Of a stretch of 64,000 bases of DNA, positions 48,534 through 60,099 are shown in pieces (the stretch's first letter is position 1; each line of letters begins with the position of its first letter). This DNA is from Brachionus rotundiformis (lineage: Eukaryota > Rotifera > Eurotatoria > Ploima > Brachionidae), in the NCBI GenBank assembly GCA_016802295.1, contig JAESIW010000124.1, forward strand, positions 664,791 to 728,790, given 5' to 3'. The notes under the pieces were generated by a model. That model was not told the origin of the DNA. It saw only the letters and a list, made by a program, of their open reading frames with translations, and did not search any database. A program made the translations under genes and the position numbers.

Positions 48534-49814
48534 ATGCTCAATGTATCGAATGAAACATATTTCTTAGTCGATCCATTCAGAGATTCATATGACATAGCCG
48601 ATGAAGAAATAAACCAAATTGGCGTTACCAAGCTCACCAGAATACTAGCAATAATTGGAGTTTGGATCTGCATCATAGGTATGATCGGAAATATTTTCTC
48701 AATTATAGTTCTAAGCCAAAAATCAATGAAGCGCCTTTCAACCTATTCTTACTTGCTCGGTCTGTCTATCTGTGATGAAATATCTCTAACATTTACTGTA
48801 ATTATCTTGCTTAACTATGCCGCTCCGAACATCCTATCTTTAACTCCCAATTTAGCCAATAATTACAAGATAATACTTATTTACATATATCCAATAGTTT
48901 CGTCTACCCAGGCGCTCAGCGTTTGGATAACTTTGGCTTTTACTGTAGACAGATATGTTTATGTTTGTCATCCGTATTACGGAAGAATATTCTGCTCTCG
49001 ACGTCGAGCTTTAATTGTTATAAGTTGCTTGTTTTTTTTGGCATCTATTTACTCAATTCCGCAGTTTCTTGAGCGAACCTATGTCAGTATAGAGATCCTT
49101 GGCAGAGTTCACATATTTCAATCATTGACTAATTTTGGCCGAAACCGATATTTTATCTACATATACCATTTGTTGATATACAGCACTTTTGTTTGTATTT
49201 TGCCAATAATGGTGATCATAATCTTGAATGGCTTTCTAATATACGACATCCTTAAGTCTAACAAGCGTCATAGAGAACTACATATTGCGTATACGGATGC
49301 GACCAATCGGTCGAACCAAAATTCAATGAGTGAGAACGGCAAGCGTTCCATTAGTATAAACTACTTAAAGCCACCTAAACGCCTTTTTTCCTGTTTAAAA
49401 TTCAAAAAAAGTCGTGACGAGCTTTTTGACTTAGATTCTAATTGTACAGAAAGGTGCATAAGAGTCAATGGAAATGGCAATTCAACTGTAACTGCCATGT
49501 CCTACCCAGTGTTTCCTGGAAGTGAACGCTTTTTCAGTGATAAAGCAATTAGAAATGATGTTACCATTATGCTTGTTGGCTTGATTTTTGTTTTCCTGAT
49601 TTGTCAATCTCCTTCAACAGTTTTGCGACTTATCACGTTTAAAAATTTAGGCATCTATTTCAAACCCATGTATTATTCCTCCCTAGACGTCAGTAATTTT
49701 CTCATAGTAACCAATTCGACCCTTAACTGTTTAATGTATGTAATGCTTGGCAAAAAATTTCGCAAGCAGTTTTTAAAGACATTTTTCAACAAGTGCAGCT
49801 ATGAAAACCAGTGA
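48534..49814 (+). CDS. class A GPCR, FMRFamide/neuropeptide-receptor-like
   Basis: An intronless frame of 426 codons with seven hydrophobic helices. The N-terminus has two N-glycosylation sites (NVS, NET). TM1 has GMIGNIF (about 49-55) and TM2 has LLGLSICDE (74-82). TM3 ends in VDRYVYVCHP, with DRY at 139-141. TM6 has FLICQSP (354-360, the CWxP position) and TM7 has NSTLNCLMY (394-402, in place of NPxxY). The TM6 and TM7 variants are those of FMRFamide-receptor-like GPCRs. A long third loop (about 240-340) is Ser/Asn/Lys-rich. No Cys is present at the TM3 start or in the second extracellular loop. The ligand cannot be told from sequence. Confidence 0.85.
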   Translation: MLNVSNETYFLVDPFRDSYDIADEEINQIGVTKLTRILAIIGVWICIIGMIGNIFSIIVLSQKSMKRLSTYSYLLGLSICDEISLTFTVIILLNYAAPNILSLTPNLANNYKIILIYIYPIVSSTQALSVWITLAFTVDRYVYVCHPYYGRIFCSRRRALIVISCLFFLASIYSIPQFLERTYVSIEILGRVHIFQSLTNFGRNRYFIYIYHLLIYSTFVCILPIMVIIILNGFLIYDILKSNKRHRELHIAYTDATNRSNQNSMSENGKRSISINYLKPPKRLFSCLKFKKSRDELFDLDSNCTERCIRVNGNGNSTVTAMSYPVFPGSERFFSDKAIRNDVTIMLVGLIFVFLICQSPSTVLRLITFKNLGIYFKPMYYSSLDVSNFLIVTNSTLNCLMYVMLGKKFRKQFLKTFFNKCSYENQ

Positions 49815-50690
49815 ACTGTATATAAATGATCAAAAAGTCTTTACCGGTCAGCAATTATATGCATTTGGTGTTTTTATGTGAATTAATATTTTTAAAAATG
49901 TGAATAATATTAATAAATATTTATAAAAAAAAACATTTCTTTAAATTTATATTAATCAAAAATTACGTAATATTAAAAAATTTTAAATTTTACAATTTTT
50001 AAAAATTTTTGGCTTTTAAGAAGAATGAACTATATTTTTTTTTCGTCTAAAAGGAATCGTTGATGAATCAAAAATCTGAGAACAAAAATGAAATTTAAGA
50101 AATTAAATTCTTCATTATAAATCCATCAAATACCTGTATTGTTTTAGTAGTTAGATTAAAGTTTGCAGGCAAAAAAATGAGATCCGTAAGAATCATTACA
50201 CAGTAAATTAAACTCATTAAGAAGTCTTAGGAAATGCTGATGCAATTAGATACTTATTTTCTCATATTTAAAAGTGCTTAATCCATACATTAATAGGCAT
50301 TGATATCATCAGCTTTTTACCATTGCATAAGTATAATATTTTTATAATTACAAGTTTTCAATTAGATAGATTGTTATTTTGAAGGTAAATAATTTTCATT
50401 TAAAAAAAAAGAACTATTTAAAATATTAAAAGTATAAGTATAGCTTAAGTATAATATTAAATTTTAAAAATAAAATAAACTTGAACTACTTTATATAAAA
50501 TTAAAATTTTTTAAAAAATCTAAATGAAGAAAAATCAATCTGTTAATATCTATAAAATGGTTTTGAAGATGAAAATGACTCTAAAAGCAATTTGAAATTA
50601 ATTCACTAAAAATGAATAAAGGAATGCTCATTTTTTAGCATTATATAAATGTTACTTTTTAAAAAATCATTTGATTAAAATTACTAAAAA
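49815..50690. other. spacer GPCR to DHRS7B
   Basis: AT-rich, with no ORF or element seen; both flanking genes are on the plus strand. Confidence 0.55.
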
Positions 50691-51868
50691 ATGCTTGAGA
50701 TTAAAAAGAGTCTATTTTCATTTTATTCTTTGACCTCAATTGGTCTCATTTATGTTGTCTATAAAATATTCAAGCGTTACAAATTGAATAATCTATCCAA
50801 AAAATATTTCCAAAATAAAACAGTACTAATTACTGGTGCTTCAGGTGGTCTAGGAAAAGGTGAGTGAAATCATTCGACAAAGGTGCCGTAATCAAATAGT
50901 TTTTTTAAAGCGATTGCTGAGGAACTTTATCCTTTAGGAGCTCAACTTATTCTTTGTGCCAGAAATCATGAAGAATTAAAAAAAGTTAAATCAAGTCTAC
51001 TGCAAGTAAAATAAGATTATAATGCTATTTATTATTATTTATTTTGTTCGAAGAAAAGTGGTAAGGAACCTGAAATTTTAGTTCTTGATGTCGGTACGAA
51101 ATATGAACAAATTAAGGAAAAACTAGACGAAGTATCAAAAAAATTCAAAACTGTGGACATTTTGGTTAACAATGCTGGAGTTAGCTTCAGAGGGGAGGTA
51201 AATTTTATGAAAATTATTATCAATTGTTATTTGATTAAAACAATTTTAGAGTTTTACTGCACCTGATGAAATATACGAAAAAATAATGAACATTAATTAT
51301 TTTGGTGCTGTTCGCATGACAAATTATTTTGTTAGCAAAATGATCGACGATAACAAACAACGTTCATCGCTGAATCAGAAACGAAAGCAATACTCAATTG
51401 TTAATATTGGTAGTGTTCAAAGTTACCTTGGAATTCCGTATAGATCAGTTTGTAATAAAAAAATATTAATTTTTTATAAAAAAAGTTTATTTTTTATGGC
51501 TAGATTGTTCATCCAAGCATGCATTGTTAGCCCACGCGGATGCATTGAGAGGAGAGCTATTCGATCACAAGAACATTGATATAATTAATATTCAGCCTGG
51601 CTATATCAATACGAACGTATCTTTGAACGCTCTTAGAAGTGATGGATCAAAGAATAATACAAATGACGATGAGCATCGTCTTGGCTTTAGCCCCAATTAT
51701 GTTGCCAAAGTAACTATCAAGTCAATTTTAAACAGAGATCAAGAAGTTTTAGTTGCTATATTCCTCCACCGAGTTGCCATATGGTTACGCTTTTTTTTCC
51801 CAAATTTGGCTGGTTGGATTTTACGGAAAAGGGCTCAACGAATACATGATAAAAATTTTAATGATTGA
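50691..51868 (+). CDS. DHRS7B: DHRS7B-like short-chain dehydrogenase/reductase
   Basis: Five exons (50691-50859, 50911-51005, 51054-51197, 51250-51451, 51504-51868) with matching phases give 324 residues; human DHRS7B has 325. An N-terminal membrane anchor (about 8-27) precedes the NAD(P)-binding TGASGGLG (48-55), NNAG (127-130) and the active-site Tyr and Lys in YCSSK (204-208), then QPGYINTNVS. The Tyr codon is split by the fourth intron, and only the donor at 51452 restores it. DHRS7B proteins are membrane-bound reductases of the ER/peroxisome, linked in other animals to acyl-dihydroxyacetone-phosphate reduction. The stop is 115 bp from the COX18 start on the same strand. Confidence 0.9.
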
Positions 51869-51983
51869 TTTTATTTTTTATTAAAATAAACTTATTTAAA
51901 TATTAAAAATTTTAAACAATGTCAACTCTTATGATAAAGAGACGATAATATTTTCTTTTATAAAAATTTTAGATTAATTTTAG

Positions 51984-53198
51984 ATGAATAGAATTATAGG
52001 GAAAAAAATTCTTTCATTTTCTTTTTTGCATAATAATCGTATTTTGTACAATATTACAAATACCATTCAAATACGACCTAATTCAACATCTAACATCAAA
52101 ATTAAAAATGTCGAAATCTCATCACCAAAATCTGATGCAATAATTGCTAGTGACTCTCAACAATTTAGCTTCATTACCGATTCACCACTTAGTCATAGTT
52201 GTGAAAATTTGATTTCATCATTACATGATTGCTTGTCCATTGAATGGTCCTCTACCATTTTTTTGACTGCTGTTCTGTTTAGGTTATCAATATGCTTTCC
52301 GATTAAAGTCTATCAAGAACATCTGATGGCTAAATTAGTAAATTTACAACCCAAAATAAATGAAGCCTTGGAGAAGAGTTTTAAAAATTTAAAAAGAGAT
52401 TCAGTATTTTTATCTCCTGAAATGAAGCGTAAAATAACAAGACAAGTTAGATTAATAAAACACAAGTTGAGATTTATTTAATATTATTTTCCTTAGACTG
52501 TGATTATTCGAAACAGTCTTTACAAACATAATAATTGTCAACCACAAAAAATCCCAATTTCATCAGTCTTACAGATGCCATTTTGGATTTATTTATCATC
52601 GGCAACAAAAAATTTAACATTCGGAAAAAATGGTAATTTATCTTTGTTTATTAATTTATTTAAATCGGCTTTTAGATAACAGTCTTCAAATGGATCAAAT
52701 ATCGAATGAAACATTTATGTGGTTAACTAGTCTTGCATCTAGTGATCCATATGGAATATTACCTGGTCTTTATTGTGGAATAGCTTTATCAACATTAATT
52801 GTAAACTTAAAAGAAATTTAATAGAATAGATTTATTTGTTTATTTATAAAGTATGGGTCATTAAATGGAATTAGTAAAAAAAATCTCGGAAAAGTTTTCT
52901 CATTCAGAAAATATCTGAGTATTTCATTCATTTTTGTAATAACATATTTTATTTCTAACATGCCATCGGTAATTAACTTAAATGATATTTTTTTATTTTT
53001 TACATTAAAGTTCAATTAAAGAGTGTTGGTCTCTTCTGGATAAGCTCAAATTTGTTGAGTCTGATTGAATTGATTATACTAGATTCAATTTTTGTTAGAA
53101 GAATGCTAAGAATCCCAAAAACAAGTATTGAGCCAGCTAATATTTATTCTGACAAATTTAAAGTTATAAAAAGCTTTTTTAAATTTGTCAAAAAATAA
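51984..53198 (+). CDS. COX18: COX18, mitochondrial insertase for cytochrome c oxidase
   Basis: Five exons (51984-52445, 52497-52632, 52676-52800, 52852-52968, 53022-53198) with matching phases give 338 residues; human has 333. A basic, Ser/Asn-rich N-terminus (1-40) fits a mitochondrial presequence. The YidC/Oxa1/Alb3 core follows: IEWSSTIFLTAVLFRLSICFPIKVYQ, the VNLQPKI helix, LQMPFWIYLSSATKNL, and a last helical pair ending VGLFWISSNLLSLIE. COX18 translocates the C-terminal tail of COX2 across the inner membrane. Introns are 43-53 nt. The exon 5 acceptor (53021) was picked over one ten bases upstream because only it keeps the frame. Confidence 0.9.
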
Positions 53199-54230
53199 AC
53201 CTATCTTAGCCCAGAATTGATCAAAAGTTTATGTAAAAAAATTTTAAAAAAACTTTATTTATAAATTAAATTTGAAAATTTATTTTTGAAATTTTTTAAA
53301 ATAGACATAAAAGACCATGGTTACCAATTAAAGATAATTTAAAATCTTTTATTTGTTACATGTATGCAAAATTAACTTAAATTTTATCCAGTAATAATTC
53401 CAAAGCTTCGAATTCATGAAATTTTACGAAAAATTGGATCTGTAAATTAAATAAAATGATTAAAACTATTACAAGCTATTTAAAAATAATATATGTATTT
53501 TTTCATTAATTAATTTAAATTAAGTTACAAGTTTTTTTGTATAAAATCTATTAAAGAACAAAAAAAATAACATAAAATTGGGAAAAAAAAAGAATTAAAA
53601 GGAAATCAGAAGTTTTCTTTATTCTTTGGAATAAATTAATTGTACTTGTTATTGAATTAGCTGACATAATATTAAAATATTTTTTGTCATTATTTATAGA
53701 TAATTAATAAAAAAAAGAAAGGATAATTAAACTATTTAATTTGTAAAAATCAACTAAATTTGTTTTTTTTAATAACTAAGAATTTTTAGCGAAGTATTAC
53801 TTTAGTTCATTAAGACAAAAAAAGAGTCATTATTTTTTGAAATAACATTAAATATTTATGTTCATATGAAAAATTTACTAAATTATTCAAGGAATCAATT
53901 TTGATATTTCTGTTCCATAAGGCCAAACTTCAGGACAGCCTAGAGAGCTTTTTTCTAGTCTCAGATTCATTCAACAAGACAGCAAGGTTGTTCCTATTTT
54001 GGATTCATTCAAAAATCATATATTCAATTTTGAAAAGAACTATTCCAATAAATTTCCATCATCATAACAAACAATTGGTCACTGTCCGTATCGACAAAAA
54101 TGTAATATTTTCTACCTTTTACAAAACGTTTTTTAGCTTTCAATTAAGAATTAGAAATAATTATTTAAAATTTTGTCTTTAAAAAATTAAATATTTTTAA
54201 ACAAGGGATTATGGGGATGAATTTAGCAAT
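53199..54230. other. spacer COX18 to ZDHHC, with an open-frame patch
   Basis: Mostly AT-rich and non-coding. At about 53,900-54,150 the composition is less skewed and two overlapping plus-strand frames are open for 50-90 codons. One contains FSSLRFIQQDSKVVPILDSF. No ATG start or splice pattern makes a gene of it, so a decayed coding fragment is possible. Confidence 0.4.
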
Positions 54231-55333
54231 ATGAGATATTATGTGGCAAAAAATATAACCAACAACAAATATTCCAATACTAAATATAGATATCTAAAAA
54301 AAAATTACAGTGATAATGAAGAAGATAATGAATTTGATGACGAGTACAACTCGGATGAAGAAAAATATTGTTGTGATTGTCCATGTTGTCAATGTCCTTG
54401 GCTAGTATTTCCCAATACTTGGTGTGTCAAAGATGTATGCGGGATTGTATGTGCTACAATTACATGGCTTTTAATAATTTTTGCCGAATTTGTTGTGGTT
54501 TTTGTTTTTATTCTGCCAAAGCCCTTTACAATTGGAAACTTTTTAAATACTATTATTTTTAATATACTGGCCTTTTTAGCTTTATCTTCACATTCTTTCG
54601 CTATGCTAACTGATCCAGGAAGTGTACCATTAGGAAATGCAACGCCTGAAAATATTGAAAGTTTATCATTAGGTTCAGGCCAAATTATATATCGCTGTCC
54701 AAGGTGTATTAGCATTAAGCCTTTACGAGCACATCACTGTTCGATTTGCAAACGCTGTATAAAAAAAATGGACCATCATTGTCCGTGGTAACTGATTTTT
54801 ATTCAATTTATTTTTTTATAAATGTCGCTAAAATTTTTATTTTATCAAGGATTAATAATTGCGTTGGTGAAGGAAATCAAAAATTTTTTGTATTATTTAC
54901 AGTAAATTAATGAAATTAATTTTTTTTTTAGTTTTTTAAAATTTTTTTTTAGCTCTATATTTTTTTGATATCAAGCCATGCAGTTATAATGATAATAATC
55001 CATACAATAGATTGTATAGATAATGATTGGTTGCAATGTTCGAGTTTTTCTCCTGCAGTGACGCTAATTTTAATTATATTTTTGGGATTCGAGGCACTTT
55101 TGTTTGGAATATTTACATTAGTAATGTTTTGTACCCAAGTATCGGCTATCTTATCTGATGAGACTCAGATCGAAACTTTAAAAAACGAAGAACCTAAATG
55201 GGCCAGAAAAAACAAATGGGCAAGTTTACAAAGCGTCTTTGGCAGTGAGTTTAATATTTGTTGGCTTTCACCCTTTTCAAAGCCCAATTCGAAGTATTTG
55301 TTATCGACATTGAATAAATTAATGGATGTTTAA
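54231..55333 (+). CDS. ZDHHC7: DHHC palmitoyltransferase, ZDHHC3/7-like
   Basis: Three exons (54231-54787, 54850-54901, 54953-55333) with matching phases give 329 residues. An acidic N-terminus (25-45) and a Cys cluster (CCDCPCCQCPW) precede TM1 and TM2. The Cys-rich domain reads YRCPRCISIKPLRAHHCSICKRCIKKMDHHCPW, with DHHC at the exon 1/2 boundary, then NNCVGEGNQKFFVLFT, two more helices and the TTxE-like DETQIE. The closest families are ZDHHC3/ZDHHC7 (Golgi S-acyltransferases); which of the two it matches is not decided. The enzyme attaches palmitate to Cys of membrane proteins through the DHHC Cys. The exon 3 acceptor at 54952 was chosen because an upstream AG would break the frame. Confidence 0.9.
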
Positions 55334-55938
55334 AAATTCAAAAATTTTATATTTAAATTTTTAATAGATATTTTATGAAAGTCAACTTAAGCCACCAGTT
55401 TTTAAATGAATGATATTGTAAAAATAAAAGATTAAAACCAATATCTTAAATTGACTTATTATTAAAAAATTCAAGTCCTAAAAACTATATTAAAACTATT
55501 CTTCTAAAATCAAAAGCATCTAATATCTTTTTTAATTTTAGACTCCAAAAATAATACCTGAATGTATAAAAATTATTTCTTAATTTTCAATAAAACCAAA
55601 AAACTGCCTTATAAAACAAATTTTTATTTATTTAGCTTGTTCAGACAATGGTAGGTAAATAAAAATATAGAAATCATGGAAGTTGTTTGAAATTTCATCT
55701 GACATTGAAAATGTTAAGTTTATTTTGGAAGTATGAATGAAAATTATGTGAATAAAGCCAATTAAGGTAATTAATTTAATTTCGAAATTTTGAAAGATCG
55801 GAATATATTTTATAGTAATAATCAAAGTTTTATTAAGATAACCTAATAGATTTGGAGCCATAAAACTATGATTCATTTTGAATCATCCACTCAATTTAAA
55901 ATTTCTGTCTAAAAATAAAATTTGTTTTTAAAGAAAAA
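55334..55938. other. spacer ZDHHC to IST1
   Basis: AT-rich, with no supported gene. A small minus-strand open stretch at 55,628-55,876 has no recognisable features. Confidence 0.5.
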
Positions 55939-57495
55939 ATGTCAAATTACACAAAGCTTAAGACAAATCTAAAACTGGCCATTCAACGCTTGAAACTTTT
56001 GGAAAAAAAGAAAAGTAAATTTTTCAATTTCCTCTTTGTGGAAAATTAAATTTGATTTGAAAAGCTGAACTTTCATTGAAATCCAGACGTGAAATAGCGG
56101 ATTATATTCAAGCAAATAAGGCAGATAGAGCTAGAATACGTGTTGAACACATTATCCGTGAAGATAACTATGTAGAGGCCATGGAAATGTAAGGCATTAT
56201 TTAATTTTTAGATATCTATTTAAACCTTCTTATAAATTCCCATTTTATAAATTTAAAGGCTTGAAATGTTTTGCGATTTATTGCTAGCTCGATTTGGTCT
56301 AATAGAAAAAATGAAGTAATCTTAAAACACGAATTTTGGGAAAATTGTCTATATAATTTAAAGAGAGCTAGATCCAGGTCTTGATGAAGCTATTGGAACA
56401 CTAATATGGGCGTCACCGCGGATCTCAAACGATATCCAAGAATTCAAACTAGTATATTTATCTCTGAAAAGGAGGAAAAAATATATTTTTTAATTGAAGA
56501 TAGGAGATGCTTTTAGCCAGAAATATGGAAAAAAGTACGCCGATGCATGCAAAGCGGACAGCCTTAACAATGTGAATGAAAAGGTCAAAAAACGACTTGG
56601 CTTAGAACCACCATCTAAACTTTTAGTCGAACAATATCTTATTGAAATAGCTAAGAATTTTAATATTGAATATGAACCAGATCAGTCAGTTATGTTGGTA
56701 GGATTAGAAATAATTGGTTTTGCTTAATTTTTAAGTACATTTTTTGTAGCGTTCAGGTATTTACGACGAAGAGCTTATTAATTTGAAAGATAAGACCAAT
56801 GAGTTCAAAAATGGCGGCAATAACAATAATGGGGGTGCTGGAGGAGGATTTCCAGCAGGTTTTGAACCAAATTTTAATAACGAAAAGCCTACGATTGGTT
56901 TTGTACAAGTATGTTTTTATTTTTATTTATTAGAATCAAATAAGATAAAGTAATTTAATTTAGGAACCTAATGGATACAGTGATCTAATTGATTTTAACA
57001 ATAATATACCTAATTTACCTAATTCACTCCCTTACGGAGATATACCAGAAATCAGTAAGGGATCGTCACCTCCACCATCTTATGATATTAAAAAAAATGT
57101 ACGACCTTAAAATTCACTTTAAGATTTTTGGCTCTTAACTTAGCTTAATAGTTTAAGTTTTTATTTAATTTTTAATGTTTTATTTTTAGTCATCGGATTT
57201 TGGATATCCAACAATGCCGTCGTATGAGAATGAAAAATCTGCTCCACCAGCTGATGATGATTTTGGAGAAGCCCCTGCTTTGCCTAGCAAAACAAATATG
57301 GATGAATCTAGACCACCTAGTTATATGCCATATAACCAATTCAGTTCACCCCCACCTGCTTTTCAATCGAATAAACTGAATTTTGATGATTTAGATTTAC
57401 CATCTGTTCCGAGCGATGAAACGAATGATGTGACAAATGACGACGATTTGGATGAAATTACTAAAAGATTTCAAAATTTAAAAAACAACAAATAA
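55939..57495 (+). CDS. IST1: IST1, ESCRT-III associated protein
   Basis: Eight exons (55939-56014, 56065-56188, 56259-56315, 56364-56451, 56500-56697, 56750-56908, 56964-57098, 57190-57495) with matching phases give 380 residues; human has 364. The N-terminal Ist1 fold (about 1-185) shows LKLAIQRLKLLEKKK, REIADYIQANKADRARIRVEHIIREDN, ELDPGLDEAIGTLIWASPRI, FSQKYGKKYADAC and GLEPPSKLLVEQYLIEIAKNF. A Gly/Asn-rich then Pro-rich linker (PPPSY, RPPSY) leads to a C-terminal MIT-interacting motif, DLDEITKRFQNLK. IST1 regulates VPS4 and ESCRT-III in membrane scission. SVIP follows 175 bp downstream on the same strand. Confidence 0.95.
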
Positions 57496-57670
57496 ATTTT
57501 TTTTTAATTTTTGAGATTTTCAATTTTTAAAAACTTTTCTAAAATAATTTTTTAATTGATAACTGTATGATTATTTTTTAAAATTAAAATATTTTGAAAT
57601 GGTATTAGAAGATCATTTCATATTTTGATTAAAATTTTTGATCTAAAATTAAATGTATTTTGAGTCTAGA

Positions 57671-58131
57671 ATGGGGTCTTTATTTGCTTCATGTTTTGGA
57701 AAATCCGATTCTCAAGAATATGAATCAGTTGATCGAGTAATAATCGATTTAGTTATTTAGTTAATAATTAATGATAAATTTAAATAAATAATCATTTATT
57801 TTTCATTTAATAATTAACTATATTTATTGTTAATTAAAGAAAATTAAATGACGACTTTGGATATAAAAATTTTGAACATTAAGTTTCATGTAGGGTCTAT
57901 TTTGTTTTTTTAGGAAAAGATGCGGCAAGCAGCTGAAAAACGCTTTAAAGAAAATGAGAGCAGAGGAATTAAAAATATTGAAAGTGTAAAACGTCAACAA
58001 GAAACCAAACTCGAATTAGAAAAGATGGAGAGAAATGCAGCAATATCAGGACAAGGATTAAAAGTAAATTCTCTAACCAATTTTGTCATCTAATCTTTAA
58101 CTTATTTTTTCCCTAGTGGCAGGTTGGTTAA
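57671..58131 (+). CDS. SVIP: SVIP, small p97/VCP-interacting protein
   Basis: Three exons (57671-57736, 57914-58063, 58117-58131) with matching phases give 76 residues; human SVIP has 77. MGSLFASCFG carries Gly2 for myristoylation and Cys at 8, as in SVIP. The VCP-interacting motif region reads AAEKRFKENESRGI, with the Arg-rich helix that binds the p97 N-domain, followed by an amphipathic helix and a terminal WQVG. The last exon has only 15 coding bases, after a 53-nt intron; without it the family's final Trp would be missing. SVIP inhibits ER-associated degradation on the ER membrane. Confidence 0.9.
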
Positions 58132-58316
58132 ATGGCTTACATAAAGTTGATTATTTTGATTATACTCTAAATTTTTCTCACTTATTTTGCTCTATTGAAG
58201 AAATTTAAAAAATTTATGTATCTAAGAGTTATTTTATATTCTGTTTAATTTTTGTTAAATAAAAAAAATTATATGAAAAAAATTTTTTTTTTTTACATTT
58301 TAATTCGAGATTGAAA

Positions 58317-58814
58317 ATGTTAGCCAAAGTCAACTCGGCTTCAAGTATGGTAAAAAGCTTGAGCAAACCGAAAATTAAAAGATCAATATCGGAAAATGAA
58401 CTGGGCGTCAAGACGACTCCACTAGTCATTGAAAATTTAGTTTTCAAAATCCCCATTCTAAAACCAGAAAATAAAAGTGCTTTACTAAATAATGATCGAT
58501 CAAAAACTATTATCAATCTAAATGAGTTAAGCTCACAGGAGTATGATTTGATTAATAATAAAGTTAATAATGTAAAAATGGCCGTTAGTCAGTATATTAC
58601 ACAACTAGAAAAGCGTGGACCCAAATTAGAAGAACTTGAAGCTAGCTGTATGAAACTTAGCGAGCATACCAAAGATCTGGAACAAGTAGCTGTTCAAACC
58701 AAAAAATTATATTATAATAATTATTTTTTCCAAAAGTATAAATTAATAGTATTTATTATTTTATGCTTTCTATTAATTGTTATTATACCAATTTTAAGAG
58801 CCTTAAAGAACTAG
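58317..58814 (+). CDS. R-SNARE (VAMP-like), member A of a tandem trio
   Basis: An intronless frame of 165 codons from ATG 58317 (MLAKVNSAS). The N-terminal about 75 residues are Lys/Ser-rich and unlike classic synaptobrevins. The v-SNARE coiled coil follows (about 77-135) with ITQLEKRGPKLEELEAS; the Arg of EKRG sits at the ionic zero layer. A C-terminal membrane anchor (about 143-162) is Ile/Leu-rich. It is a tail-anchored fusion protein of the vesicle membrane. It lies 185 bp after SVIP and 352 bp before member B, on the same strand. The exact VAMP subtype cannot be assigned. Confidence 0.85.
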   Translation: MLAKVNSASSMVKSLSKPKIKRSISENELGVKTTPLVIENLVFKIPILKPENKSALLNNDRSKTIINLNELSSQEYDLINNKVNNVKMAVSQYITQLEKRGPKLEELEASCMKLSEHTKDLEQVAVQTKKLYYNNYFFQKYKLIVFIILCFLLIVIIPILRALKN

Positions 58815-59166
58815 GCTTGGGTTCAAATTATTTTTGTTTAAAATTTATTTTTGTGTTTGAAAGTATTTAATCTTTATCTAAAATTAAAATTTTTAATTCA
58901 ATGCTAATTTTGATTCATTAAAATGATTAATCATTTAAACTTTTCCTTGAATATTTAAACTCAGGTAGTCAGTTTTTCAAGTTACTCATTATCTTTTGCA
59001 GTAATTTTCAAATCACAATTTTGTGAAAAATTAAAATTTATAATTTATTAAATAACCAAAAATTTTTCAAGCGTATCTTATTTATGTTCAAGCAGTCTTA
59101 GCAAAAAATTTTATTTCTATAATAAATCATTTAGATAAAATAATAATTGGTAATTTCGAAACAAAT
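58815..59166. other. spacer R-SNARE A to B
   Basis: AT-rich, with no ORF. It would hold the 3' end of member A and the promoter of member B. Confidence 0.6.
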
Positions 59167-59484
59167 ATGAGTTATTCGTATCAAAATAATACCTATCGAC
59201 CAGATATGGATGATGTTATTCGCCAGAATAAAGAGCAAGTTGAGACTGTGAAAGGAATTGTTCATCAGAACATTGAAAAATTATATGAACGTGGCGAAAG
59301 ATTGGAAGAATTAAATCAAAAAGTAGAAGTTTTGGAAAATAGTGCTTCTGATTTTCAAACGACAACAAAAAAAACTAATCGACTTTATATGTGGAAAAAT
59401 TTTAAATGGACTATAATTGTTGCTTTGACAATAATAATAATTACTTTGATAATTGTTCTAACCATTTGGCTAAACGTCAAATAA
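59167..59484 (+). CDS. R-SNARE (VAMP-like), member B
   Basis: An intronless frame of 105 codons, the usual length of a brevin. A short N-terminus (MSYSYQNNTY) leads to the SNARE motif (about 18-77) with IEKLYERGERLEELNQK; the Arg after Glu is the zero-layer residue. The juxtamembrane Trp (MWKNFKW) and a C-terminal helix (about 82-102) follow. It is the most canonical of the three and resembles VAMP2/3/8-like proteins in layout. It is separated from member C by 615 bp. Confidence 0.9.
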   Translation: MSYSYQNNTYRPDMDDVIRQNKEQVETVKGIVHQNIEKLYERGERLEELNQKVEVLENSASDFQTTTKKTNRLYMWKNFKWTIIVALTIIIITLIIVLTIWLNVK

Positions 59485-60099
59485 ACTTCTCTGATTTCTT
59501 GAAGAAATTATACGATAGAGCCAAAGAACAGTTTGATTAATAAATATTCTTTTTTTTTAAATAAATAATAACCATGATATTGAGTATTTCTCATTGACAT
59601 TTACTTATTTTCTTAAAAAGTCAGTGAAAATTAGAAAATATATTTGTAAATTTTTTCTTCTCTTTTTAATAAAATAAATATTCAAATAAAGATCTTGAAT
59701 AATCTAAATAGTTGTCCTTTTATGTGAATTAATAACCATTTAGACATAAAAAATTGGATCATTTAGAATGTTTAATTATTTTATCTAATTCAAATTTCTA
59801 AAATATAGTTACTCTTTTTTTTAATTATAAAAAATCAAAGTTAATAAAAACTTTTGATTAGAAATGAAAAGTGATAATCTTATATCAATTAACAAAAATT
59901 GATCATTTATACTTTATTTTTATACTTAAAGAGCAACTAAGCAAAATATTTTGCTAAATTTGGATAGATAGTTGAATAGGCTCGTAAATGTCACATTTAA
60001 AGTCGAATTAAATTATGCGAATAATGGACTAATTAAAAAATGTTAGGATTTATAGATAAGTAAGAAATCAATTTTTTAACTTACTATTTTGAAACAATA
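59485..60099. other. spacer R-SNARE B to C
   Basis: AT-rich and non-coding; no degenerate fourth SNARE copy was seen in it. Confidence 0.55.

Noticed and set aside
55628..55876. Minus-strand 82-codon frame
   Set aside because: Its composition is Ile/Phe/Asn-biased, with no recognisable domain and no supporting splice context.
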